From Rhizobium rosettiformans (GTDB lineage Bacteria > Pseudomonadota > Alphaproteobacteria > Rhizobiales > Rhizobiaceae): a stretch of 64,000 nt of DNA. The stretch's first letter is position 1, and each line of letters begins with the position of its first letter. The position numbers and the translations under genes are program-made. Of the stretch, positions 35,790 to 43,915 are shown piece by piece. The notes under the pieces were generated by a model. That model was not told the DNA's origin and ran no database searches. It saw nothing but the letters and a program-made list of their open reading frames with translations. Location of the stretch: assembly GCF_016806065.1 (NCBI RefSeq), contig NZ_CP032405.1, positions 3,004,001 to 3,068,000 on the forward strand, read 5' to 3'.

Positions 35790-36227
35790 ATGGAAGCTGA
35801 TTCGTCGCAGACACCCATTCGCAGTCTCACCGAGACCATCTTCGTGCTCTTTCTGCGCGTCGTGGCGCTGTCCTGCCTGTGGTTCGGTCTGCAGTACTGG
35901 GCGCTCCTTGTCGGCTACAGCCAGAACGGGCTGGGGCGTTTCGATCTCCTGTCCGCGCCCTGGCGCGTAGCGGCCACAGGGCTTGCGGTCGTGTTTCCGG
36001 TCGCGGCCCTCGGCCTTTGGGTCGCGGGCTCCTGGGGCCCGGTCATGTGGCTGCTCGCGGCGGGTGGACAGATGCTGATGTTCACCGTGTGGCCGGAGAT
36101 CTTCGGCCGCAACACGCTCGCCGTCACCATGCATTCGGTGGTCTTCGTCGTCTTTGTTGTTTTCCGCCTGGCGTTGTGGCTCGAAGGGAGACACAAGCAG
36201 GAGCGTATAACGGTTGATTTACCCTGA
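35790..36227 (+). CDS. DUF6163 family membrane protein
   Basis: A 145-residue protein with about four membrane helices: TIFVLFLRVVALSCLWFGLQ, then VAATGLAVVFPVAALGLWVA, a third helix at GPVMWLLAAGGQMLMF and a last one at SVVFVVFVVFRLALWL. It matches the DUF6163 family found next to ldtR in rhizobia. Its role is unknown, but location beside the L,D-transpeptidase regulator suggests an envelope job. No good ribosome-binding site precedes the ATG, so the start is uncertain. Confidence 0.8.
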   Translation: MEADSSQTPIRSLTETIFVLFLRVVALSCLWFGLQYWALLVGYSQNGLGRFDLLSAPWRVAATGLAVVFPVAALGLWVAGSWGPVMWLLAAGGQMLMFTVWPEIFGRNTLAVTMHSVVFVVFVVFRLALWLEGRHKQERITVDLP

Positions 36228-36245
36228 TCTCAGGCTGGGCTTTAG

Positions 36246-36263
36246 TAAGCCTCTGTTAAGCCT
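36246..36263 (+). promoter_or_regulatory. Tandem heptamer repeat upstream of ldtR
   Basis: TAAGCCT-CTGT-TAAGCCT: two identical heptamers with an 11-base period, 97 bases before the ldtR start. This geometry is typical of OmpR/PhoB-type response-regulator sites. No regulator is identified. Confidence 0.45.
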
Positions 36264-36359
36264 GCGTTTTAAATAGAATTTTATGCGCATTGGATACGGT
36301 CCTCACCAAGGCGGGAGAAAAAACCAACACCGCCAAACAAAACAGTGAGGCAGACCGAT

Positions 36360-36869
36360 ATGAACACCAAGCTCAAGCCACAGCCGGCCACTCTCGACCC
36401 GCAGGAAGAAGCGATCCGTTCGCTCTACCTCGAATCCCTCCACCTCGTCGAGCGTCTTCACCGTCGCCTTCTCGACGTCATCAAGGACGAGTTCGACCGC
36501 AAGGGTCGCTCCGACATCAATGCCGTCCAGGCACTTCTGCTCTTCAACATCGGCAATTCGGAACTGACCGCCGGTGAACTGCGCTCGCGCGGTTACTACC
36601 TGGGCTCGAACGTCTCCTACAACGTCAAGAAGCTCGTCGATCTCGGCTTCATCAACCACGCCCGCTCGCGCGTAGACCGTCGCTCGGTCCGCATCAGCCT
36701 GACCGAAGCCGGCCAGGAAATCGCCGAGACTGTTGCCAAGCTTTACGAGCGCCACATCGGCTCGATCCAGAAGGTCGGCGGCATCGGCACCGACGAGTTC
36801 ACCCAGATGAACAAGCTTCTGCAGCGCCTCGACCGCTTCTGGAACGACTCGATCATGTACCGCCTCTGA
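36360..36869 (+). CDS. ldtR: MarR-family regulator LdtR
   Basis: A 169-residue winged-helix regulator. Helix-turn-helix residues are about 70-95 (LTAGELRSRGYYLGSNVSYN), followed by the wing HARSRVDRRSVRISLTEAG. In Candidatus Liberibacter and related rhizobia LdtR activates ldtP and shapes the cell wall and osmotic response. Here ldtP lies downstream on the same strand, but a PcfJ-like gene on the other strand separates them. ATG 36360 is chosen because GTGAGG lies nine bases before it. The open frame starts five codons earlier. Confidence 0.9.
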   Translation: MNTKLKPQPATLDPQEEAIRSLYLESLHLVERLHRRLLDVIKDEFDRKGRSDINAVQALLLFNIGNSELTAGELRSRGYYLGSNVSYNVKKLVDLGFINHARSRVDRRSVRISLTEAGQEIAETVAKLYERHIGSIQKVGGIGTDEFTQMNKLLQRLDRFWNDSIMYRL

Positions 36870-36943
36870 TCCACCAGAGACTGAGACACCCACGCATTTC
36901 CTCCAGTCATGCGGTGGCATTGAGAAGGCGCTAGGTCGCGGGT

Positions 36944-37507
36944 TCAGCCTGCACCGTAGCGCCTTGTCTCGTTTTGGGTTCGTCGCCCGTTTCTCGACCG
37001 CAGTTCCGTAATGAGAAACGCTGTCGGCGCCACCGTGTAGCCGCGCTCAGCAAAGAACCGTTTGACCCGTTTTGTGTATTTGGGTTTTGGAGCCGTATTA
37101 TATCGACCGGCGACCTCTGTGACCTCACGGCCGACAAGCAAAATGTTGGCTCTCGGTTCGTTGAGCGAGTTGCGGAGAGAATAGATGGTGTGAGGTCCGT
37201 CATAAAACATTCCGACGCAATTACCCATCAAACCGCCTTCGCGCTGATAGTCGAATTTGGTCAGTAGCTCGACGATGCGCCACCCATCCTCAAAGCGGAA
37301 CACCACCACACTGTCATCGACCTCTTCCATCAAAGCCCCCCGCAAATCACCGCTCACATCTGAGGGAATCAGCGAAGCCGGGCGCGAGCAAGCATCCTGA
37401 ACCATGTCTGGACGACGATCTTTGGGCGGGACTACTTGAGCCCGATAGCCCCGGATACGGTCTACACACTCCCGTGACAGAACCCCTTGGTGACACGAAT
37501 TGGCCAT
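36944..37507 (-). CDS. PcfJ-like domain protein, mobile-element type
   Basis: A 187-residue protein whose core, residues about 75-165, resembles PcfJ: DGWRIVELLTKFDYQREGGL, then MGNCVGMFYDG, IYSLRNSLNEPRANILLVG and RYNTAPKPKY. PcfJ-type proteins are carried by conjugative plasmids and phages, and their function is undefined. The first 59 residues look unconserved. A second ATG at 37330 has a G-rich site (GGGGGGC) just before it and would give 128 residues. Codon use is less GC-rich than the flanks. It lies antisense between ldtR and ldtP. Confidence 0.65.
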   Translation of the reverse strand: MANSCHQGVLSRECVDRIRGYRAQVVPPKDRRPDMVQDACSRPASLIPSDVSGDLRGALMEEVDDSVVVFRFEDGWRIVELLTKFDYQREGGLMGNCVGMFYDGPHTIYSLRNSLNEPRANILLVGREVTEVAGRYNTAPKPKYTKRVKRFFAERGYTVAPTAFLITELRSRNGRRTQNETRRYGAG

Positions 37508-37657
37508 ATTGATATGGGACCGCCGAGACTAGGAACGGAGGTGCGTCGATAGCCTCCGATCGACCCCGAAATGGATGTCCCTGCCTCTCTGGCTGCGCTT
37601 TGTTAACCATGGCGCGGTATGCGTTTGGGACAGGTTCAGGATGAAACGGTAGGAAAT

Positions 37658-38986
37658 ATGTCCAAGACGTCTGGAATTGTTGCTCTCTCGCGCCGCTCCC
37701 TGCTGCGTGGTGCCGCCGCTGCCGGTGCTGCGGCATTCACCGGACAGGCCATGGCTCAGGATACGGTCAATGACTTGATCAATGCACCGCGTCGCGGCAA
37801 CTGGGATGACCAGTTTGACGCCCAGGCATCGCGTTCTGTTGCCGCCGTCACGTCGAACACGCCGATGCTGAGCGCGAGCAACCTCGTCAACATGCAGCAG
37901 GCGATCGGCCAGCACCAGATGATCGTCTCGAATGGCGGCTGGCCTACGATTAACGCACCGTCGGCCTTGCGCATCGGCGCCACGGACCCCTCCGTGCAGA
38001 GCCTGCGCCAACGCCTGATGATCTCGGGCGACCTGTCGCGTGAAGCCGGTATGTCCAACTCCTACGATTCCTACGTAGAGGGCGCGGTCAAGCGGTTCCA
38101 GGCTCGTCACGGTCTGCCGGAGGACGGTGTGCTCGGCGAATTCACCGTCAAGGCGCTGAATGTCGGCGCCGATGTCCGCCTGAACCAGCTCAATACCAAT
38201 CTCGTTCGCCTGCAGTCGATGTCCGGCGATCTCGGCCGTCGTTACGTGACTGTCAACGTTCCCGGCGCCTCCGTCGAAGCCGTCGAGAACGACCGCGTCG
38301 CGCTGCGCAACACCGCCGTCGTCGGCCGTATCGACCGCCCGACCCACATGATCAACTCGAAGATCTATCAGGTCATTCTGAACCCTTACTGGACGGCGCC
38401 TCGCTCGATCATCGAGAAGGACATCGTGCCGTTGATGCGCAAGGATCCGACCTATCTGACGCGCAACGCCATCCGCCTGTTCGATAACAGCGGCCGGGAA
38501 GTTGCGCCGGAAACGGTCGATTGGAATGCGGCCAAGGCGCCGAACCTGATGTTCCGTCAGGATCCCGGCAAGATCAACGCTATGGCATCGACCAAGATCG
38601 ACTTCCACAATCCGCACAACGAGTACATGCACGACACGCCCCAGCAGGGCCTTTTCAACAAGCTCATGCGGTTTGAATCCTCGGGCTGCATCCGCGTGCA
38701 GAACGTGCGTGACCTCGTCACATGGCTGCTGCGCGACACGCCCGGCTGGTCACGCCAGGAAATCGAGCGCGTCATCACGACCCGCCAGAACAACCCGATC
38801 AAACTGGCCGAAGAAGTGCCGGTTTACATCGTCTACATCAGTGCCTGGTCGACCCGTGACAACATCGTCCAGTTCCGTGACGACATCTACCAGAAGGACG
38901 GCGATGCCCAGTTGGCGCTGCAGGCCAATATCGGCGTCGAGCAGTTTGCAGGCTCCGTGGAAGAAGACTTCGTTCCGCTGCAATAA
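37658..38986 (+). CDS. ldtP: L,D-transpeptidase (YcbB-like), Tat-exported
   Basis: Forms 3-3 peptidoglycan cross-links or attaches proteins to the wall. The 442-residue protein has a twin-arginine signal (LSRRSLLRGAAAAGAAAFTG), a PG-binding domain (SLRQRLMISGDLSR, VKRFQARHGLPEDGVLGEFT) and a YkuD domain. The catalytic cysteine is in ESSGCIRVQ (about residue 345), SSGC as in YcbB-type enzymes rather than SHGC. ATG 37658 with TAGGAA in front is chosen over an upstream GTG/ATG with no signal sequence. Probably regulated by LdtR. Confidence 0.92.
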   Translation: MSKTSGIVALSRRSLLRGAAAAGAAAFTGQAMAQDTVNDLINAPRRGNWDDQFDAQASRSVAAVTSNTPMLSASNLVNMQQAIGQHQMIVSNGGWPTINAPSALRIGATDPSVQSLRQRLMISGDLSREAGMSNSYDSYVEGAVKRFQARHGLPEDGVLGEFTVKALNVGADVRLNQLNTNLVRLQSMSGDLGRRYVTVNVPGASVEAVENDRVALRNTAVVGRIDRPTHMINSKIYQVILNPYWTAPRSIIEKDIVPLMRKDPTYLTRNAIRLFDNSGREVAPETVDWNAAKAPNLMFRQDPGKINAMASTKIDFHNPHNEYMHDTPQQGLFNKLMRFESSGCIRVQNVRDLVTWLLRDTPGWSRQEIERVITTRQNNPIKLAEEVPVYIVYISAWSTRDNIVQFRDDIYQKDGDAQLALQANIGVEQFAGSVEEDFVPLQ

Positions 38987-39013
38987 GGGCCTTCGCCGCA
39001 ATCGACCGATCCC

Positions 39014-39042
39014 AAGCCGCGCCTCGTGCGCGGCTTTTCTTT
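39014..39042 (+). terminator. Rho-independent terminator of ldtP
   Basis: A perfect 9-base stem AAGCCGCGC/GCGCGGCTT (39014-39022 and 39028-39036) with loop CTCGT, followed by TTCTTTTG, 28 bases after the ldtP stop. Confidence 0.85.
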
Positions 39043-39168
39043 TGCCAAGGCTGCGGCCTTTCGCCTCCGCGCGTCAATTGATCTGCAAATGTCGCTCTCC
39101 GTATTGCTCTCGTGACTGCGGAAGTTTAAGACCCCACAGCATCAAACGCTTTTGAGGAGCCAGCGATC

Positions 39169-40458
39169 ATGTCGAACAACGATGCCTTCTTTTCTCGTTC
39201 TCTCGCCGATACCGACCCGGAGATTTTCGGTGCGATCGAGAAGGAACTCGGTCGTCAACGTCACGAGATCGAGTTGATCGCCTCTGAGAACATCGTCTCC
39301 CGCGCCGTGCTCGAAGCCCAGGGCTCGATCATGACGAACAAGTATGCCGAGGGATATCCGGGCAAGCGCTATTACGGCGGCTGCCAGTTCGTCGATATCG
39401 CGGAAGAACTCGCGATCGAACGCGCCAAGAAGCTCTTCGGCGTCAACTTCGCCAACGTTCAGCCGAATTCCGGTAGCCAGATGAACCAGGCCGTGTTCCT
39501 CGCGCTGCTGCAGCCCGGCGACACCTTCATGGGTCTCGACCTGAACTCGGGCGGTCACCTGACCCATGGTTCGCCGGTCAACATGTCCGGCAAGTGGTTC
39601 AACGTCGTTTCCTACGGTGTTCGTGAAGACGACCACCAGCTCGACATGGAAGACGTGGCCAAGAAGGCCGAGCAGCACAAGCCGAAGCTGATCATCGCCG
39701 GCGGCACCGCCTATTCCCGCACCTGGGACTGGAAGCGCTTCCGCGAAATCGCAGACTCGGTCGGCGCCTACCTCATGGTCGACATGGCCCACATCGCCGG
39801 TCTCGTTGCCGGTGGCCAGCATCCGTCGCCGTTCCCGCACTGCCATGTTGCGACCTCGACGACCCACAAGTCGCTCCGTGGTCCGCGCGGTGGCATGATC
39901 CTCACCAATGATGAGGCGCTGGCCAAGAAGTTCAACTCGGCCGTCTTCCCGGGTCTCCAGGGTGGGCCGCTGATGCATGTGATCGCCGCCAAGGCAGTTG
40001 CATTCGGCGAAGCCTTGCAGCCGGAGTTCAAGGATTATGCGGCCCAGGTCGTCAAGAACGCCAAGGTTCTGGCCGACACGCTGATCAAGCACAACCTCGA
40101 CATCGTCTCCGGCGGCACGGACAACCATCTGATGCTGGTTGACCTGCGCAAGAAGAATGCGACCGGCAAGCGTGCGGAAGCAGGCCTCGGCCGCGCTTAC
40201 ATCACCTGCAACAAGAACGGCATTCCCTTCGACCCGGAAAAGCCTTTCGTCACCTCGGGTATCCGTCTCGGCACACCGGCCGGCACGACCCGCGGCTTCA
40301 AGGAAGCGGAATTCACCGAAATCGGCAACCTGATCGTCGAAGTGCTCGATGGTCTGAAGGTCGCCAACTCGGATGAAGGCAATGCCGCCGTCGAAGGTGC
40401 CGTTCGCGAGAAGGTCGTGGCTCTCACCGACCGTTTCCCGATGTACCCCTACATGTAA
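39169..40458 (+). CDS. glyA: Serine hydroxymethyltransferase
   Basis: Converts serine and THF to glycine and 5,10-methylene-THF with PLP. The 429-residue protein has the family N-terminus [36 protein letters not shown], and the PLP lysine in [24 protein letters not shown] lies just before the ATG. nrdR follows 12 bases after its stop, with ribD next, so nucleotide and one-carbon genes share a transcript. Confidence 0.97.
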   Translation: MSNNDAFFSRSLADTDPEIFGAIEKELGRQRHEIELIASENIVSRAVLEAQGSIMTNKYAEGYPGKRYYGGCQFVDIAEELAIERAKKLFGVNFANVQPNSGSQMNQAVFLALLQPGDTFMGLDLNSGGHLTHGSPVNMSGKWFNVVSYGVREDDHQLDMEDVAKKAEQHKPKLIIAGGTAYSRTWDWKRFREIADSVGAYLMVDMAHIAGLVAGGQHPSPFPHCHVATSTTHKSLRGPRGGMILTNDEALAKKFNSAVFPGLQGGPLMHVIAAKAVAFGEALQPEFKDYAAQVVKNAKVLADTLIKHNLDIVSGGTDNHLMLVDLRKKNATGKRAEAGLGRAYITCNKNGIPFDPEKPFVTSGIRLGTPAGTTRGFKEAEFTEIGNLIVEVLDGLKVANSDEGNAAVEGAVREKVVALTDRFPMYPYM

Positions 40459-40470
40459 GGCATTAGGCTG

Positions 40471-40947
40471 ATGCGCTGCCCCTTCTGCGGATCGGATGAA
40501 ACCCAGGTCAAGGACTCGCGACCGGCGGAGGATAACACCTCCATCCGCCGGCGACGCATCTGTCCGGATTGCGGGGGGCGCTTCACCACCTTCGAACGGG
40601 TGCAGCTGCGCGAGCTGATGGTCTTGAAAAAGACCGGCCGCAAGGCACCCTTCGCGCGCGACAAGCTGGTGCGGTCCTTCCAGATCGCACTGCGCAAGCG
40701 CCCTGTTGATGCGGACCGCATTGAGCGCGCCGTTTCCGGCATCGTGCGCCGTCTCGAAAGCTCCGGCGAGACCGAGATCTCCTCGGAAGAAATCGGTCTG
40801 CAGGTGCTCGAAGCTCTGAAGACCCTCGATGACGTGGCCTTCGTGCGCTACGCCTCGGTCTATCGCGACTTCAGCCATGCCGAGGATTTCGAGAACGTCA
40901 TTGCCGAGATCAATGCCAAGATCTCCAGAGACAGCACGGCGGATTGA
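40471..40947 (+). CDS. nrdR: Transcriptional repressor NrdR
   Basis: ATP/dATP-sensing repressor of ribonucleotide reductase genes. The 158-residue protein starts with the zinc ribbon [20 protein letters not shown] with its partner CPDCGGRF, followed by the ATP-cone domain ([20 protein letters not shown]) and the C-terminal [17 protein letters not shown]. The length is exactly typical. Confidence 0.96.
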   Translation: MRCPFCGSDETQVKDSRPAEDNTSIRRRRICPDCGGRFTTFERVQLRELMVLKKTGRKAPFARDKLVRSFQIALRKRPVDADRIERAVSGIVRRLESSGETEISSEEIGLQVLEALKTLDDVAFVRYASVYRDFSHAEDFENVIAEINAKISRDSTAD

Positions 40948-40951
40948 CGAC

Positions 40952-42040
40952 GTGTCCATCACCGCCCGCGACGAACGGCATATGCGGGAGGCAATTGAGC
41001 TCTCCCTGAAGCATGTCGGTCGCACCGGCCCCAATCCTTCCGTCGGGTGCGTGATCGTCAAGGATGGCGAAGTCGTCGGTCGTGGTGTCACCGCGCTCGG
41101 TGGGCGCCCGCATGCCGAACCGCAGGCGCTTGCTGAAGCGGGCGAGAAGGCGAGGGGGGCGACCGCCTATGTCACGCTCGAACCCTGCTCGCATCATGGC
41201 AAGACCCCGCCATGCGCGAATGCCATCGTCGCGGCCGGCATTGCCCGTGTGGTCGTCGCGGTGGCTGATCCCGATCCACGCGTCTCCGGGCGTGGCCTCA
41301 AGATCCTCGCGGATGCCGATATCGAGGTGACCATCGGCATCCTGCAGAAGGAAGCCCGCCGGGCCATGGCGGGTTATCTCACCCGGCAGACGAAAGGACG
41401 TCCGCAAGTGACTCTGAAACTTGCCGTTTCGTCCGATGGAATGATGGGCCGCGTTGGCGCAGGCCAGGTGGCGATCACGGGCGCCGAAGCACGCGAAGCC
41501 GTGCATCGTTTGCGGGCGCAGAGCGACGCAATCCTCGTCGGAATCGGCACAGCAATTGCCGATGATCCGGAACTGACGGTCCGATTGCCCGGCCTCGAAA
41601 GCGCTTCCCCGTTGAGGATCGTGCTCGATCGCAAGGCGGAGCTGCCGGTGACATCCAAGCTGACGAGAACGGCGCAGGATGTGCCCGTTCTCGTGGCCGT
41701 GGCACCTGGCGCGGTCGGCAATCGTGCCATGCTGGCCAGCATGGGTGTCGAGGTGCTGGAGGTCCCGGGCGTCGAGGAACTGCTCAGCTCGCTCGCGCAG
41801 CGCGGTGTGTCGTCACTGATGGTGGAAGGTGGCGCGCGTGTCGCGACCGACATGCTGGCGCGCGGAATAGTCGACCGGATTGAACTCTATGACTCTCCGG
41901 TGACGATCGGGGAAGGCGGTATTCCTTCACCGATTTCAGCCGGCCGCCTGCCTGCCGGTTTCGTCAAGATTGACGAGAGACAGGTCGGGAGCGACCGGCT
42001 GCAGATTTTTGAGAGACTGCCTGCGTCTGCCTGGGTTTAA
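40952..42040 (+). CDS. ribD: Bifunctional diaminohydroxyphosphoribosylaminopyrimidine deaminase / 5-amino-6-(5-phosphoribosylamino)uracil reductase
   Basis: Carries out the second and third steps of riboflavin synthesis. The 362-residue protein has the zinc deaminase domain (GRPHAEPQALAEAG and EPCSHHGKTPPCANAIVAAG) and the reductase domain (VTLKLAVSSDGMMGR, RIVLDRKAELP, LMVEGGARVATDML). I use GTG 40952 (VSITARDERHM), 4 bases after the nrdR stop. The first in-frame ATG, at 40982, is an alternative. Riboflavin synthase (ribE), which usually follows, is absent here, and ribH is 924 bases further on. Confidence 0.93.
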   Translation: MSITARDERHMREAIELSLKHVGRTGPNPSVGCVIVKDGEVVGRGVTALGGRPHAEPQALAEAGEKARGATAYVTLEPCSHHGKTPPCANAIVAAGIARVVVAVADPDPRVSGRGLKILADADIEVTIGILQKEARRAMAGYLTRQTKGRPQVTLKLAVSSDGMMGRVGAGQVAITGAEAREAVHRLRAQSDAILVGIGTAIADDPELTVRLPGLESASPLRIVLDRKAELPVTSKLTRTAQDVPVLVAVAPGAVGNRAMLASMGVEVLEVPGVEELLSSLAQRGVSSLMVEGGARVATDMLARGIVDRIELYDSPVTIGEGGIPSPISAGRLPAGFVKIDERQVGSDRLQIFERLPASAWV

Positions 42041-42114
42041 CGGAAAAACAGCAGGAAAAGAATGATAAGGGGGATCGGTACGCCGATCAGCCAAAGAAGA
42101 ATGCCGCGACCCAT
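42037..42114 (-). CDS. 25-residue hydrophobic microprotein
   Basis: A tiny minus-strand gene. The product starts MGRGILLWLIGVPIP and ends LLFFR: a short basic start, one membrane helix broken by VPIP, and a single C-terminal Arg. GGAGG lies seven bases before the ATG, a near-ideal ribosome-binding site, which is the main argument that it is real. The stop codon overlaps the ribD stop on the other strand. The protein resembles the small membrane peptides conserved in rhizobia, but I know no function. Confidence 0.65.
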   Translation of the reverse strand: MGRGILLWLIGVPIPLIILFLLFFR

Positions 42115-42206
42115 GGGGTGCCTCCATCTTTCGAGTTATGAGGCAACCTCCTCCGGGTGCCTTTCATGTTTGGAAACACCGAGCCGACCACAAAGGTTCC
42201 ATCCGT

Positions 42207-42235
42207 CAAAAAACCCCGTGTCCGAAGACACGGGG
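42207..42235 (-). terminator. UUCG-loop terminator of the secreted-protein gene
   Basis: A perfect 9-base stem CCCCGTGTC/GACACGGGG with a TTCG loop on the minus strand is followed by TTTTTT. It ends the gene at 42273-42635 and lies 93 bases upstream of the microprotein start. Confidence 0.88.
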
Positions 42236-42272
42236 GGAGACAGATTGGGGTATGGAGGGAGGCGAACGCTGA

Positions 42273-42635
42273 TCAGCGGACGTAGAAGGTGACGCCTCCG
42301 TCTGCGGCCTGCTCGGCGCCAACGATATTGGTCAGCTCGACCTTCTGACCTTCAAGCTTCTGGGCAAGCGAGCGGTTGGCGATGACGGCGGCTTGAACGT
42401 GCCGGGCTTCCTGTGAGGTCGGAGACACGCTTGCGAAGCGTTCACGTGCCGTATCATGGGTCTTCAACGAGTCGAGGCGGATGACGTTGAAGTCCTTCGC
42501 CGACATGGTCTGTATCGTGCTCTCGATCCGGCTGTCGGGTGCGGCCGCAGCCGACGGCATTGCGGCATAGCTTTCGGCGCCAAAGGCGACAGCGGACAGT
42601 GCGGTTGCGCTGAGGATGGTTGCAAAGCGATTCAT
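42273..42635 (-). CDS. Small secreted protein of unknown function
   Basis: A 120-residue protein with a signal peptide of about 24 residues (MNRFATILSATALSAVAFGA...ESYA). The mature 96 residues are mostly helical, with VIRLDSLKTHDTARERFASV, then RHVQAAVIANRSLAQKLEGQ and a C-terminal GGVTFYVR. I recognise no family. The ribosome-binding site AGGAACAGG precedes the ATG. It has a strong terminator of its own and sits where ribE would be expected. Confidence 0.7.
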   Translation of the reverse strand: MNRFATILSATALSAVAFGAESYAAMPSAAAAPDSRIESTIQTMSAKDFNVIRLDSLKTHDTARERFASVSPTSQEARHVQAAVIANRSLAQKLEGQKVELTNIVGAEQAADGGVTFYVR

Positions 42636-42963
42636 GGTCCTGTTCCTTTCTAGGATGTTTGCGATGGCGGGGGATTCCGTCGCTCGCTTGCAGGACTGAA
42701 GGTGGTGTCGGTTTGTGGCGAAATCCAGCCATTAAGTCACTGAATTCCATTAAACATTTGTCATGGATGTCGCCCGATTTCCGCCTGCATTAGCGAGAGT
42801 GGAACAATCGGTCGAAGGCCGCGATCGGCCTGATATGATGAGCCGTGCCCGGGGCGCAGGTCCGGCCCTCAGCAAAAACACTTGCCTTCCGGGAAACGGC
42901 GTGGTTTGACCGCGTTTCTGTTCGGCCAGGGGCCGCAATCACATTCAAGATCGGATCAGACCC
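42636..42963. other. Gene-free stretch upstream of ribH
   Basis: These 328 bases hold the divergent promoters of the secreted-protein gene and the ribH-nusB unit. I looked for an FMN riboswitch and did not find its conserved blocks. The AT-rich part around 42730-42765 (AAGTCACTGAATTCCATTAA) is the most promoter-like. No ORF with a ribosome-binding site is present on the plus strand. Confidence 0.5.
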
Positions 42964-43422
42964 ATGGTAAACAAGACGGCATCGCCGCATTTGCTGATCG
43001 TCGAGGCACGCTTCTATGACGATATGTCGGACGCTCTCCTGGATGGCGCCAAGCACGCGCTGAACGAGGCCGGCGCGACCTTCGATGTCATCACCGTGCC
43101 GGGTGCGCTCGAAATCCCGCCGGCGATCGCCATGGCGCTGGATGCCATGGACGACGAGGGGACGCAGTATGATGGCTTTGTCGCGCTTGGCATGGTCATC
43201 CGTGGCGAGACCTATCATTTCGACATCGTTGCCAACGAATCCTCGCGGGCGCTGATGGATCTCGCTGTTTCGGAATCGCTGCCGATCGGCAACGGCATCA
43301 TGACCGTCGAGAACGACGAGCAGGCCTGGGCGCGCGTCAAGCGCAGCGAAAAGGACAAGGGCGGCTTTGCTGCGCGCGCAGCGCTGTCCATGATCGAACT
43401 GAAAAAGAAGCTGGGTGGCTGA
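42964..43422 (+). CDS. ribH: 6,7-dimethyl-8-ribityllumazine synthase
   Basis: Penultimate step of riboflavin synthesis, forming a lumazine from the RibD/phosphatase product and DHBP. The 152-residue protein has [33 protein letters not shown], the [20 protein letters not shown] segment with the catalytic His, and [13 protein letters not shown]. The ATG of nusB follows the stop within 4 bases. Confidence 0.95.
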   Translation: MVNKTASPHLLIVEARFYDDMSDALLDGAKHALNEAGATFDVITVPGALEIPPAIAMALDAMDDEGTQYDGFVALGMVIRGETYHFDIVANESSRALMDLAVSESLPIGNGIMTVENDEQAWARVKRSEKDKGGFAARAALSMIELKKKLGG

Positions 43423-43425
43423 GTG

Positions 43426-43905
43426 ATGACGGGCGAAGGCAAGCATCCGGTAAAGCCGGCAAACCAGCGCGGCGCCGCCCGCCTCGCGGCCGTTCAGGCG
43501 CTCTACCAGATGGACATCGCCGGTTCCGGCGTGCTTGAGGTCGTGGCGGAATACGAGGCGCACCGTCTCGGCCAGGAGGTCGACGGCGAGACGTATCTGA
43601 AAGCGGACGCTTCTTGGTTTCGCTCGATCGTTGCGGGCGTCGTTCGCGACCAGACGAAGATCGACCCGTTGATCCGTGGCGCCTTGCAGGACGACTGGTC
43701 TTTGTCGCGCATGGATAGCACCGTGCGCGCCATTCTGCGTTCCGGCACTTTCGAATTGATCGAGCGCAAGGATGTACCCATTGCGGTCATCGTAACGGAA
43801 TATGTCGAGATCGCGCAGGCCTTCTTCACCGAAGACGAGCCGAAGCTGGTCAACGCCGTTCTCGACCGGATTGCAAAGCAGGTTCGCGCTCCAGCGCAAA
43901 AGTAG
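43426..43905 (+). CDS. nusB: Transcription antitermination protein NusB
   Basis: With NusE/S10 it binds boxA RNA in rRNA operons. The 159-residue all-helical protein has [16 protein letters not shown] near its start and the conserved C-terminal [20 protein letters not shown] and [16 protein letters not shown] three bases earlier (43423) directly after the ribH stop is an equally possible start. An MFS gene follows 10 bases after the stop. Confidence 0.95.
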   Translation: MTGEGKHPVKPANQRGAARLAAVQALYQMDIAGSGVLEVVAEYEAHRLGQEVDGETYLKADASWFRSIVAGVVRDQTKIDPLIRGALQDDWSLSRMDSTVRAILRSGTFELIERKDVPIAVIVTEYVEIAQAFFTEDEPKLVNAVLDRIAKQVRAPAQK

Positions 43906-43915
43906 GAACAGACGG

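Noticed and set aside
35694..36194. Minus-strand frame of 166 codons opposite DUF6163
   Set aside because: Its composition is charged and repetitive, with no ribosome-binding site. The plus-strand frame encodes a plausible membrane protein instead.
36944..37507. Treating the PcfJ-like gene as evidence of a whole mobile element
   Set aside because: No transposase, recombinase or flanking repeats were found. Only the single gene can be supported.
39142..41091. Minus-strand frame of 649 codons across glyA and nrdR
   Set aside because: It is the antisense of two certain genes in GC-rich DNA. No start signal and no recognisable domain.
42636..42963. FMN riboswitch upstream of ribH
   Set aside because: The conserved blocks of the FMN aptamer are not present. 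GC-rich runs there do not match.
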